NCBI GenBank assembly: GCA_019235885.1 | Contig: JAFAKB010000026.1 | Span: 27,365-91,364, forward strand | DNA length: 64,000 bases | Source of the DNA: Candidatus Eremiobacterota bacterium | GTDB taxonomy: Bacteria > Vulcanimicrobiota > Vulcanimicrobiia > Vulcanimicrobiales > Vulcanimicrobiaceae | Direction: 5' to 3' | In this document: positions 1 through 8,057 of the stretch, piece after piece | How the letters are laid out: the number at the start of each line of letters is the position of its first letter | Numbering within the stretch: position 1 is the first letter of the stretch | Made by a program: the position numbers and the translations under genes | Notes under the pieces: generated by a model | The model's input: only the letters and a program-made list of their open reading frames with translations | The model's database searches: none | What the model was told of the DNA's origin: nothing

Positions 1-2
1 CG

Positions 3-1049
3 ACGCACTATCACGTTCACGACTGGCTCGTCTCGCGCCAGCGCGCATGGGGAACGCCGATACCGATCGTGCACTGCACGGCGTGCGGCGAGGTGCCGGT
101 CCCGGAGGATCGGCTTCCGGTGCGCGTTCCATCGCGTCCGCCGAACGGCGAGCCCGGCGGTCTTGCGGCGGTGCCGGGATTCGCCGAGACGGTGTGCCCG
201 CGTTGCGATGCGCCCGCGCGGCGCGAGACCGATACGCTGGATTGCTACTTCGACGTCGTCTGGTGTTTTCTCGGCTGCGCCGCGCGGCTCGACGACGGCT
301 TCCGCTTCTCGGCAGCGGACTTCGCGCCGTGGATGCCGGTCGACTGGTTTCACAACGGCCTGGACTCGTTCTTCTACATGCACCTCTACCGTTTCATCGG
401 CCGGGTGCTCTACGAGATGGGAATCCTGGCGGAGCCCGAGCCGATTCGCCGCTACGCCGGGCACGACGCGGTGCTGCTCGCTGGCCGCAAAATGAGCAAG
501 CACCACGGCAACACCGTCGCGCCGGACGAGATCGTCGAACGCGTCGGCGCCGACGTCTTGCGCTTGCAGATCCTCGGCGCGGCGAATCCGCTCAAGAGCG
601 TCGAATGGTCGGCGTCGGGCGTGGAGCGCGCGCAGCGTTTCCTCGCGGATGCGTGGTCGCTCGTCTGCCGCGTCGCGGAAGACGTGCGTGACGGCGACGG
701 CCCGTTGCGCGCTGCCGGCGACGAGCGCCGCCTACCGCTCGAGGACGCGGTCGATCAAAGCGTTCGCCGCATCACCGCATTCGTGGAGCGTTACCAGTAC
801 GCCGGCTGCATCCGCGAGTTGCAGAGCCTCTTGCGGCGCTTGCGCGCCGGGCTCGAGCGGCTCGAGCGGCGGCCCGACGACGAGCGGCTGCGCGCTGCGC
901 TGGTCGCGAGCGCACGCCGGTTCGTGCAGGTGCTCGCACCGTTCGCACCGCACGCGGCCGAAGAGATGTGGGAACGCCTCGGCGGCGATGGTCTGGTCGC
1001 GGTCGCGCCGTGGCCCGGCGTCCTCCCCGCGTTCGGCGCGGCAGCCTGA
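3..1049 (+). CDS. leuS: Leucyl-tRNA synthetase-like protein, 3' part
   Basis: Partial class I aminoacyl-tRNA synthetase entering from the left edge. The opening residues (DWLVSRQRAWGTPIPI) match the LeuRS segment after the editing domain. They are followed by a zinc-knuckle-like CTACG/CPRC pair, the KMSK loop written KMSKHHGN at about residue 165 of the visible part, and a helical anticodon-binding region ending AAEEMWERLGG. LeuRS charges tRNA-Leu with leucine in the cytoplasm. Two oddities: the usual DTFVDSSWY active-site strip reads DTLDCYFDVVWCF, and the protein stops shortly after WPG, without the roughly 70-residue C-terminal domain of ordinary LeuRS. It could be the housekeeping enzyme of a divergent lineage or a paralogue. 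It converges on the phosphomannose isomerase gene. Confidence 0.85.
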   Translation, partial: THYHVHDWLVSRQRAWGTPIPIVHCTACGEVPVPEDRLPVRVPSRPPNGEPGGLAAVPGFAETVCPRCDAPARRETDTLDCYFDVVWCFLGCAARLDDGFRFSAADFAPWMPVDWFHNGLDSFFYMHLYRFIGRVLYEMGILAEPEPIRRYAGHDAVLLAGRKMSKHHGNTVAPDEIVERVGADVLRLQILGAANPLKSVEWSASGVERAQRFLADAWSLVCRVAEDVRDGDGPLRAAGDERRLPLEDAVDQSVRRITAFVERYQYAGCIRELQSLLRRLRAGLERLERRPDDERLRAALVASARRFVQVLAPFAPHAAEEMWERLGGDGLVAVAPWPGVLPAFGAAA

Positions 1050-1115
1050 GCGGGACGCCGGCCGGCCAGTGCGCGAGCCACACGATCACTGCCGCGCCCG
1101 CGACGGGACGCTGCG

Positions 1116-2186
1116 CTAAGGGAACTGCGCGAAGAACGCATCGGCCGCCGCCCGGTCCACGGCAGCGGTCGCCCGCTCGCGCATCTTCCGCAGATTCGGC
1201 TGCGGGTGGACGACGAGCGCGCGCGTCGGCTCGCCGCCCGGGATCAGCGCGATCCGCTCGAAGCTCGCCGGCGTCACCACGCTCTGCCACGGCTCGAGCA
1301 CGGCGCTCGGGCCGGGCGCGTCGACGGCGGGCCCGTCGATCCGCAGGTGCGCTTCCATCGCGGTGATCGTGAGCGGCAAACCGTCGGTCACGAGGTACGC
1401 TTCGTCGCGCGTGATCGCGACACGCTCGACCAGGAAGTTGCGGTCGGCGACCAGCAGCGCGCGCTCGAGCCCTTCCTCGCGAAACTCCAGCGGCGCCACC
1501 GCGCCGGGAAACGTCGCGCGGAAGTCGAGCACGTCGCCGGCTTTTTGCAGGTGCAGCTCGCGCGGCTTGCCGTCGGCGCCGACCCGGTTCCAGTCGAAGA
1601 TGCGGTACGTCAGATCGCTGGCTTGCTGCGTCTCGAACAGCTGAATCCCGGCGCCGATCGCGTGCAGCGTTCCGGCCGGCAGATAAAATACGTCGTGCGG
1701 ATGGACGGCGATGCGGCGCAACACGTCGCCGAGCGTCCCGTCGGCGACGCGGCGCTCGTACTCCGCGCGCGTCACGTCGCGCGTCCAGCCGAGCACCAGC
1801 TCGGCGCCGGGCTCGCAGGCGAGGATGTACCAGCACTCCGTCTTGCCGTTCGGCTGGCCTTCGACGCGCTGCGCGTACGCGTCGTCCGGATGGACTTGCA
1901 CCGAGAGCGGCTCGCGCGCGTCGATGATCTTCGTCAGCACCGGAAACCTGCGCGCCGGATCGATCGCTCCCGTCAGCGCCTCGTGCAGCTCGCCGCGCAG
2001 GTCTGCGAGCGTCTTGCCGGTGAGGGCGCCGTTCGCGACGCGGTTCTCGTCCCAGCACTCCCACGACTCGCCGAGCCGCTGGTGCGGATCGCCCGCCTTT
2101 CCGTAGTGCTTGACCAGGGCGTCGCCGCCCCAGATCGCGGGCGCCTCTTTCGGTTCCAGAATGTAGGGATAGAGCCGGACACTCAC
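1116..2186 (-). CDS. manA: Mannose-6-phosphate isomerase, class I
   Basis: 356-residue type I phosphomannose isomerase (cupin fold), interconverting mannose-6-phosphate and fructose-6-phosphate in the cytosol to supply GDP-mannose for glycans. Visible zinc-site elements are QVHPDD near residue 97, the Glu in KTECWYIL and the GTLHAIG histidine near 180. The N-terminal IWGG and the ESWECW segment are typical of the bacterial class. Length is normal for the compact bacterial form. It is a single gene convergent with leuS; the next gene on the same strand starts over 90 nt upstream, so an operon is not obvious. Confidence 0.9.
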   Translation of the reverse strand: MSVRLYPYILEPKEAPAIWGGDALVKHYGKAGDPHQRLGESWECWDENRVANGALTGKTLADLRGELHEALTGAIDPARRFPVLTKIIDAREPLSVQVHPDDAYAQRVEGQPNGKTECWYILACEPGAELVLGWTRDVTRAEYERRVADGTLGDVLRRIAVHPHDVFYLPAGTLHAIGAGIQLFETQQASDLTYRIFDWNRVGADGKPRELHLQKAGDVLDFRATFPGAVAPLEFREEGLERALLVADRNFLVERVAITRDEAYLVTDGLPLTITAMEAHLRIDGPAVDAPGPSAVLEPWQSVVTPASFERIALIPGGEPTRALVVHPQPNLRKMRERATAAVDRAAADAFFAQFP

Positions 2187-2240
2187 GTGGCCGACCCTAA
2201 TCGATTCGGCGCTGCCGAATCCTCCCCGTGCGGCCTGCGG

Positions 2241-2267
2241 CCGAGCCGGCGCGCTTCACCGGCTCGG
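2241..2267 (-). terminator. GC-rich hairpin after the 110-aa secreted protein gene
   Basis: Perfect 9-bp inverted repeat CCGAGCCGG / CCGGCTCGG with a 9-nt loop, between the stop of the 2280-2612 gene and manA. No T-tract follows on either strand, so it is a weak terminator candidate or a stabilising 3' hairpin. Confidence 0.4.
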
Positions 2268-2279
2268 CATCCTGCCGTG

Positions 2280-2612
2280 TTAGTCGCGCCGGACGGTCGT
2301 GCTCGTCGAGCTGGAACGGTTGTTCGACATCGCGACCAGGCCGACGATGACGACGAGGACCACCGCGCCGACCACGATCCAGGTCCAGTTGATCCCGTTC
2401 GCGTTGGCGTTCTGATCGGTCGTGGTCGTGGTCGTGGTGCCGTTCGTGCTCGTCCCGCTGGTGCTGCTGCCGGACGTGCCGCCGCCGCCGGTCGTGCTGC
2501 CGCTGGTCGTGCCGCCACCGCCGCCGCCCGTCGTCTGCGCGAGCGCGAACGTCGGGGCGAAGGCGAGGAACAGCGCGATGACGAGGACTGAGATTCGAGT
2601 GATGATTCGCAA
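2280..2612 (-). CDS. Secreted Gly/Ser/Thr-rich single-pass membrane protein
   Basis: 110 residues. A cleavable-looking signal peptide (about 1-25, ending AFAPTFALAQ) is followed by a low-complexity Gly/Ser/Thr linker (26-70), a transmembrane helix (about 75-96, WTWIVVGAVVLVVIVGLVAM) and a short Ser/Thr/Arg tail. The design is that of a small envelope protein with a flexible extracytoplasmic linker. A GGAGGG-type ribosome site lies just upstream of the ATG. No enzymatic motif is visible and I do not recognise a family. It is followed by a 9-bp hairpin. Confidence 0.75.
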   Translation of the reverse strand: MRIITRISVLVIALFLAFAPTFALAQTTGGGGGGTTSGSTTGGGGTSGSSTSGTSTNGTTTTTTTDQNANANGINWTWIVVGAVVLVVIVGLVAMSNNRSSSTSTTVRRD

Positions 2613-2630
2613 CGTGCCCCTCCAGAAAGC

Positions 2631-2768
2631 TCAGGCTGCGATGCCCATCGGTTCCGGATCGCCGCCCGGCGGCGTCGGATCGGCGGGGATCCCGGGCAGG
2701 TCTGGCGGGGCGTCCGGCATCGCGGGGACGTCCGGGACCGACTCCGGGACCACATATTCCGCATACAT
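2631..2768 (-). CDS. Possible 45-aa proline-rich small protein
   Basis: Short open frame immediately upstream of the secreted Gly-rich protein gene on the same strand, about 18 nt before its start. The translation is strongly Pro/Asp-rich (PDVPAMPDAPPDLPG and similar). It is too short to judge from coding bias. It could be a real small protein or merely the open frame of a GC-rich spacer. Confidence 0.25.
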   Translation of the reverse strand: MYAEYVVPESVPDVPAMPDAPPDLPGIPADPTPPGGDPEPMGIAA

Positions 2769-2885
2769 CGCGCCCGAGACGTTCCCGGGGGCCGCTTCCT
2801 CGAAACTTGGGCGCCGTGGGCAGCAACCTAGCCCGGCCGAAGCGGGTCTTGCCGCTCGATGCGCCCCGCAGTCTACCGCGCCGCT

Positions 2886-3500
2886 ATGATCGTCGCGTCC
2901 ATCGGCTTGCTTGCTGAAGCCCCCGCCCCGTCGGCGCCGGCCGAGGAGGCCGCCCGCATCTTCGCCGTCACCGGAGCCCGCTCGGCGCCGGTGCAGTCGT
3001 ACACTTCGAAGCTGCACGTCGACTTCGCGCTGCGGACCTTTCCGTACCTGAAGTTCCACCTCGAAGGACGCATCGCGTACAAGCGCCCGAACCTCTACTC
3101 GGTGCACTTCGACCACGTGCCGTGGTTCGGCAAGGGCTTCGAGGACATGAAGATGGACCCGCTGCAGCCCCACACCTGGCCGGAGCACTACGACGTCGCG
3201 AGCATCGCGCGTGACGGCGAGCGCACCTCGGTCGAGATGCGCGACAAGGTGGCGGGAAACATCAAAGGCGTGCACGCCGAGCTCGACGGCGACGGACTGC
3301 GGCGGATCGAGTGGCGCTACGTGAACGGCGGGCGCATCGAGGTGAAGGTGAACCCGGTCGTCCTCGAAGGCGTCCCGGTTCCGGCGAGCGAGGACGCGGA
3401 GATCAAGCTGCCGGCGTATCACGTCGTCGCGCACGCGACCTTCTCCGACTACAAGATCGTCACCGACCAAACCGCCTCGGCAACCGCCTCCGCGCGCTGA
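2886..3500 (+). CDS. Secreted LolA-like/outer-membrane-lipoprotein-type protein
   Basis: About 204 residues from the ATG at 2886, which gives a short hydrophobic N-terminus (MIVASIGLLAEAPAP); the frame also opens at 2859. The body alternates beta-strand-like segments around YTSKLHVDFALRTFPYLKF, GRIAYKRPNLYSVHF and RRIEWRYVNGG. This resembles the lipid-binding LolA/LolB or DUF1571-type fold, in which a half-barrel holds an acyl chain. A comparable protein is encoded at 46851-47477. Function is inferred from fold pattern only. It lies just upstream of the HpnG-like gene on the same strand. Confidence 0.7.
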   Translation: MIVASIGLLAEAPAPSAPAEEAARIFAVTGARSAPVQSYTSKLHVDFALRTFPYLKFHLEGRIAYKRPNLYSVHFDHVPWFGKGFEDMKMDPLQPHTWPEHYDVASIARDGERTSVEMRDKVAGNIKGVHAELDGDGLRRIEWRYVNGGRIEVKVNPVVLEGVPVPASEDAEIKLPAYHVVAHATFSDYKIVTDQTASATASAR

Positions 3501-3552
3501 GCGGCACAGCCCGGACGGAAACTTCGCAGCCGCGCTGAATTGGTGCGGCCCA

Positions 3553-4191
3553 ATGTCGCGAACGACGCTCCTCGTTCCGTCCGGTCCCGAAGCCGCCGCC
3601 GTCCACCGCGCGCAGCCGCCGGCGCGCGTCCTTGAGATTCCGGCCGGCGCGGCGGCTGCGCTGGCGCTGCCGGAGTTCGAGCCGGACGAGACGGTGATCG
3701 CGCTGGGGCTGTGCGGTGCGCTGTGGCGGATGAAAGCCGGCGACGTCGCGATCTACGGGCGCGTCGTCGATGCGACGAGCTCCTTCGAGCTCGATCCGGA
3801 TCTGGTGGACGAGCTCAGCGGGGCGCTGCCGGGCGCGAAGGTGGTCAACGCGTGCACGACGCGGCGCGTCGTGACCGCCGTCGATGCGCGCACGGTGCTC
3901 GCGCAGCGCTTCAACGCCGACGTCGTCGACATGGAAGGCACGCATCTCGCCGCCGCGCTGGCCGCGCGCGGCGCGCGCTTCGCAATCGTCCGCGTCGTCA
4001 GCGACGACGCGTCGCGCAACCTTCCGCCGATCGAGGACGCGATCGACGCCGGCGGACGGCTCCAGCCGTGGCCGATCGCACTCGCCTTCGCGCGCGCGCC
4101 GCTCGCCGCGCTTGCGTTCGTCCGCAACGCGCGCGCGGCGATGGACGTGCTGACCGCGGTCGCGCGCGCGGTCAGCGGCGTTCCGGCCTGA
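3553..4191 (+). CDS. hpnG: Hopanoid-associated nucleoside phosphorylase (HpnG-like)
   Basis: 212-residue protein of the PNP/MTAN nucleosidase family in its hopanoid-associated form. HpnG removes adenine from adenosylhopane to give ribosylhopane or its phosphate, the step after HpnH in elongated (C35) hopanoid synthesis. Visible family features are IALGLCGAL (about 48-56), the VDMEGTHLAAAL segment and the substrate-binding Asp of RVVSDDASR near 155. The assignment leans on context: shc and hpnB follow directly and hpnA/hpnH lie about 10 kb away. The 3' end overlaps the convergent hpnB by 20 nt. Confidence 0.75.
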   Translation: MSRTTLLVPSGPEAAAVHRAQPPARVLEIPAGAAAALALPEFEPDETVIALGLCGALWRMKAGDVAIYGRVVDATSSFELDPDLVDELSGALPGAKVVNACTTRRVVTAVDARTVLAQRFNADVVDMEGTHLAAALAARGARFAIVRVVSDDASRNLPPIEDAIDAGGRLQPWPIALAFARAPLAALAFVRNARAAMDVLTAVARAVSGVPA

Positions 4192-5347
4192 ACGTCCGGC
4201 CTTTCCATGCGCCGCCCGCGCCGTGCAGGTGGCGCCGGGCCGAGTCGATCGTCATCCCCGTGTAGAGCAGCGCGGCAAGCGGAAGCGCGAGCGCGTTCAT
4301 CGGCCGCATGCCGTAGAGCCGCAGCGTCGGCGCGTACGCGAGCGCCATCGTTCCCCACGCGATGATTCCAGGAAACGCCACGTCGGCGCGGCGGCGGCGC
4401 GCGCCGGCGAACGTCGCCGCGACCGGGACGTAGGAGAGCAGCAGCATCCCCGCGACCGTGCCCGCGAGCACCAGCGGTGAATAGCGCAGCTGCGTGTACG
4501 CGGTGCGCGCGACCATCGACCAAATCTCCTGGAGCGAGCGGTACGGGCGCACGCTGCGCGAGCGCGTCGTCAACTCGAGCCGCAGCCCGCCGCCCTGCGC
4601 TTTCACCGCGGTCGCGAGGGCGCAGTCGTCGATCAGCTCGTCTTTGATGCGCTCCAGTCCGCCGATTCCGCGCAGCGCTTCGTCGGCGATGAGCACGCAG
4701 CCGCCGGCCGCGCCCGCGGTCGCGCGGCGATCGTCGTTCACCCATGCGAACGGGTACAGCATCCGAAAGAAAAAGACGAACGCCGGAATCAGCAGACGCT
4801 CCCACGGCGTGACGGAGTGCAGCGCGACCATCTGCGAGACGAGCGCGCGCCGTTCGCCGAGCGCGGTTGCGACGAGTCTGGCGAGCGTGTCGGGATCGTG
4901 CTCCACGTCGGCGTCGGTGAACCACCAGAACACGGGACGCGCGCCGGCTGCGCGCGCCGCTTCGACGCCGCTCGCGAGCGCCCACACCTTGCCGGTCCAA
5001 CCGTCGGGAGTCGGCGTGCCGTCGACCATGCTCGCGGGGTGCTGCGCCGCCGATGCGGCGATCGTCGCGCGCGCGACGGCGCCGGTGCCGTCGTCGCTGC
5101 GGTCGTCGACCAGCGTGATCGCGAACCGGCCGGGATAGCGTTGCGCGAGCAGCGAGGAGAGCGTTTGCGCGACGACGTCGGCCTCGTTTCGCGCCGGCAC
5201 GACGGCGTGCACGTCCGGCGCCGGGTCGCCGGGCGCCGGATCGCGGAGGCCGTCGGCACGCGAATCCCAAAACCGTCCTCGAGCGACGACCAGCCCCACC
5301 CACGCCGCCGCCGAGATCCACGCCGCGACCTTCAACGCCTTGACCAT
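4172..5347 (-). CDS. hpnB: Hopene-associated glycosyltransferase HpnB
   Basis: 391-residue membrane-bound GT2 glycosyltransferase. An N-terminal transmembrane helix (about 5-22) is followed by the GT-A catalytic domain (VVPARNEADVV, then a DAD motif in FTDADVEHD near 150) and C-terminal hydrophobic helices (about 285-355). HpnB proteins are found in hopanoid gene clusters and are proposed to act on hopanoid headgroups; the exact substrate is unsettled. The start codon region overlaps by 8 nt the start of divergent shc, so each promoter must lie within the other gene. The 3' end overlaps the HpnG-like gene. Confidence 0.88.
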   Translation of the reverse strand: MVKALKVAAWISAAAWVGLVVARGRFWDSRADGLRDPAPGDPAPDVHAVVPARNEADVVAQTLSSLLAQRYPGRFAITLVDDRSDDGTGAVARATIAASAAQHPASMVDGTPTPDGWTGKVWALASGVEAARAAGARPVFWWFTDADVEHDPDTLARLVATALGERRALVSQMVALHSVTPWERLLIPAFVFFFRMLYPFAWVNDDRRATAGAAGGCVLIADEALRGIGGLERIKDELIDDCALATAVKAQGGGLRLELTTRSRSVRPYRSLQEIWSMVARTAYTQLRYSPLVLAGTVAGMLLLSYVPVAATFAGARRRRADVAFPGIIAWGTMALAYAPTLRLYGMRPMNALALPLAALLYTGMTIDSARRHLHGAGGAWKGRTFRPERR

Positions 5348-7322
5348 TCACGCAACGCCTTCGAATCGCGAGTCCGACCGCCCCGCCGCGCCGGCGCTGG
5401 ACGACGCGATCGCGCGCGCGGTCGACGCGCTCTTTCAGCTCCAGCATCCGGACGGGTACTGGTGGGCCGAGCTGCAGTCGAACGTCTCGATCACGGCGGA
5501 GGTCGTGCTGCTGCACCACGTGTGGGGACGCTTCGAAAAGGTGCCGCGTGCGGCGGCGGAGCGGTACTTTCGCGGCGAGCAGCGCGAGCACGGCGGGTGG
5601 GAGCTCGCTTTCGGCGACGGCGGCGAGCTGAGCGTCACCGTCGAGGCGTACATGGCCCTGCGCCTGCTCGGCGTTGCGGCCGACGATCCGGCCTTGCGGC
5701 GCGCGCGTGAGTTCGTGCTCGCGCGCGGCGGAATCACGCGCACGCGCATCTTCACCAAGATGCACCTCGCGCTGATCGGCGCGTACGAGTGGGCGGGGCT
5801 GCCCGCGCTGCCGCCGTGGCTGATGGTCCTTCCCGAGCGCGGTCCGTTCTCGATCTACGAGCTTTCGAGCTGGGCGCGCGGCAGCACCGTGCCGCTGATC
5901 CTGCTCTTCGACCGCAAGCCCGTCTACGCGCCGGTGCTGCAGCTCGACGAGCTGTACGCCGAAGGCCGTGCGAACGCGCAGTTTGCGCTTCCAGCCGCGA
6001 ACGGCGCCACCGAGCGCTTCTTCAACGGCGTCGACCGCGTGCTGAAATGGAGCGAGCGAACAGGACTCGTGCCGTTTCGCGCGCGCGGCATCGAGCTGGC
6101 CGAGCAGTGGACGGTCGAGCGGCAAGAGCACACCGGCGACTGGGGCGGGATCATCCCCGCGATGCTCAACGCGATGCTGGCGCTGCGCGCGATCGGCTAC
6201 GACGCCAGCGATCCCGTCGTCGTGCGCGGCTGGTCGGCGATCGACGCCTTCACGATCACCGCGAACGGCGCGTACCGCGTGCAGCCGTGCATCTCGCCGG
6301 TCTGGGACACCGGCTTGGCGGTGCGCGCGCTGACCGACGCCGGCGTGCCGCGCGACGATCCGCGGCTGGTCAGCGCCGCGACGTGGCTGCTCGAGAAGCA
6401 GATCGTCGCGCGCTACGGCGACTGGTCGGTGAAGAACCGCACCGGAAAACCGGGCGGCTGGGCGTTCGAGTTCGAGAACTCCTGGTATCCCGACGTCGAC
6501 GACACCGCGGTCGTCGCGATGGCGCTCGCCGCGGTCGAGCATCCGCAGCCCGAGCGCGTGCGCGGCGCGATCGCGCGCGCGGAGGAGTGGGTCGCGACGA
6601 TGCAGTGCAGGACCGGCGGCTGGGCCGCCTTCGACGTCGACAACGACCAGGACTGGCTCAACCGCATCCCCTACGGCGACCTGCGGGCGATGATCGATCC
6701 GAGCACCGCCGACGTCACCGCGCGCGTGCTCGAGATGCTCGCGCGCTGCGAGCTGCACGGCTTCGGCCGCGCGCGCGTCGAGCGCGGTCTGCGCTTTTTG
6801 CTGAACGAGCAGGAAGCCGACGGCGCCTGGTTCGGCCGCTGGGGCGTGAACTACGTGTACGGCACGAGCGGCGCGCTCGCCGCGTTGTGCGCCCTTCGAC
6901 AAGCTCGGGATGACGTGGAGCCGGCTCAAGACGACGCGACGCTGCGGGCGATCGTGCGCGGCGCGGTGTGGCTGAAGAGCGTGCAGCAAGCGAACGGCGG
7001 TTGGGGCGAAACGACCGACAGCTATCGCGATCCTGCGCTGCGCGGGAGCGGTCCGCCGACGGCGAGTCAAACGGCGTGGGCGCTGATCGGCCTGATCGCG
7101 AGCGCGCAGCGTTTGCCGCAGATCGCGGAGGCGTTCGTGCCGTCGATCGAGCGGGGCGTCGAGTACCTGCTGCGCGCGCAGCGTGCCGACGGCAATTGGG
7201 ATGAGCCGGAGTTCACCGGCACCGGCTTCCCGCAGCACTTCTACTTGAACTACCACGCCTACCGGCTGTACTTTCCGCTCGCCGCGCTCGGGCGCTACGC
7301 GGCGTTCGCAGCCGCCCGTTAA
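5340..7322 (+). CDS. shc: Squalene-hopene cyclase
   Basis: 660 residues, normal length for the family. This monotopic membrane enzyme folds squalene into hopene/hopanol, the committed hopanoid step. The protonating motif DVDDTA is at about residues 385-390, and many QW-type repeats (GGWG, DGNWDEPEF, DGAWFGRWG) run along both alpha-barrel domains. The best start is TTG at 5340, because no ATG or GTG precedes the conserved AIARAVDALFQLQHPDGYWW. This makes the 5' end overlap that of divergent hpnB. A copy of the dispersed repeat lies within the frame at 6892-6914, adding an atypical polar segment (LRQARDDVEPAQDD) between two conserved blocks. The 3' end overlaps the next gene by 4 nt. Confidence 0.95.
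   Translation: MTIHATPSNRESDRPAAPALDDAIARAVDALFQLQHPDGYWWAELQSNVSITAEVVLLHHVWGRFEKVPRAAAERYFRGEQREHGGWELAFGDGGELSVTVEAYMALRLLGVAADDPALRRAREFVLARGGITRTRIFTKMHLALIGAYEWAGLPALPPWLMVLPERGPFSIYELSSWARGSTVPLILLFDRKPVYAPVLQLDELYAEGRANAQFALPAANGATERFFNGVDRVLKWSERTGLVPFRARGIELAEQWTVERQEHTGDWGGIIPAMLNAMLALRAIGYDASDPVVVRGWSAIDAFTITANGAYRVQPCISPVWDTGLAVRALTDAGVPRDDPRLVSAATWLLEKQIVARYGDWSVKNRTGKPGGWAFEFENSWYPDVDDTAVVAMALAAVEHPQPERVRGAIARAEEWVATMQCRTGGWAAFDVDNDQDWLNRIPYGDLRAMIDPSTADVTARVLEMLARCELHGFGRARVERGLRFLLNEQEADGAWFGRWGVNYVYGTSGALAALCALRQARDDVEPAQDDATLRAIVRGAVWLKSVQQANGGWGETTDSYRDPALRGSGPPTASQTAWALIGLIASAQRLPQIAEAFVPSIERGVEYLLRAQRADGNWDEPEFTGTGFPQHFYLNYHAYRLYFPLAALGRYAAFAAAR
6892..6914 (+). repeat. 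Dispersed 23-bp repeat inside shc
   Basis: Copy of the CTTCGACAAGCTCAGGATGA-type element, here with CTCGGGATGA, lying in frame in shc with no stop or frameshift. Related copies are at 24168, 33981, 35968 and the inverted pair at 45325-45367. Confidence 0.8.
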
Positions 7323-8053
7323 AGCTTGATGCCGACGCCGGCGTACGGATCGGAGCGGATGAAGCGGTTCAGGTTCGAGAGGTTGCGGCCGGTCCGCACT
7401 TCGCTCGCGTAGCCCAAGACGCCGTAGAGCGGCGTGCGCGCGCCGCGCAGGACCGCGCCCAGCTCGATCTTCGAGATGTCGAAGGCAGGCGTCATCGTTC
7501 GCGTGGGAAGCGTCTCGGTGACGTACGTGCCGGACGCCGCAGGATAGTAGTACATCGACGCGAACGGCCGCACCCCCGGCGCGGTCGACGGCCGCAGCTC
7601 GAGGCCGAGCCCGGCGCCGGTGAGCTGCGGGTAGTGATAGTTCGTCGTCGTGTGCACGACGCCCAGGCCGGCGTACAGCGGAAGGACGCGCGCGATTCGC
7701 CGTTCGAGGTGCGCTTCGAACGAGGAGTCGCGCGCCAGGAACGGGCGCACCGTGCCGAACCCGCCTTCGAGCCGCGCGTAGCGCGTGAGCGAGCCCGGGC
7801 CGGCGCTCTCGGTCAGGTAGACGCTGCGCCAGTACTGCAGCATGACGGCGTAGTCGCCGAACGCCACGCCGGCCCGCACGCCGAGCGACTGCGGGTATTG
7901 GTCGCCATCGCTCGAGCGCTCATTGTAGGTATCGCCGAGCGGGCGGATCAGCTCGAGCGATGCGGTCGGTTCAGGCTGCGCCGCGCACGGCAGCGCGCCG
8001 CAAGCGGCGGCCGCAAGCGCTGCAACCGCAGCGGTGACGATTCGGCGCTGCAC
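7319..8053 (-). CDS. Putative outer-membrane beta-barrel protein
   Basis: 244 residues. A signal peptide (about 1-25, AAACGALPCAAQ) precedes alternating amphipathic strands rich in Tyr and Gly (VMLQYWRSVYLTE, LPLYAGLGVVHTT, PYAGVGIKL), ending with a hydrophobic C-terminal strand as in small outer-membrane barrels. The Cys in the signal region could alternatively be a lipobox, but the context ALPCAAQ is weak. No enzymatic motif is seen. It is separated by only a few nt from the propeller lipoprotein genes upstream, which suggests a shared transcript. Specific function unknown. Confidence 0.7.
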   Translation of the reverse strand: MQRRIVTAAVAALAAAACGALPCAAQPEPTASLELIRPLGDTYNERSSDGDQYPQSLGVRAGVAFGDYAVMLQYWRSVYLTESAGPGSLTRYARLEGGFGTVRPFLARDSSFEAHLERRIARVLPLYAGLGVVHTTTNYHYPQLTGAGLGLELRPSTAPGVRPFASMYYYPAASGTYVTETLPTRTMTPAFDISKIELGAVLRGARTPLYGVLGYASEVRTGRNLSNLNRFIRSDPYAGVGIKL

Positions 8054-8057
8054 CCGC

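Noticed and set aside
3753..7256. Very long open frame antisense to the hpnG/hpnB/shc region
   Set aside because: Composition-driven frame opposite well-recognised genes; Arg/Ala/His-rich with no domain, typical of high-GC shadow frames.
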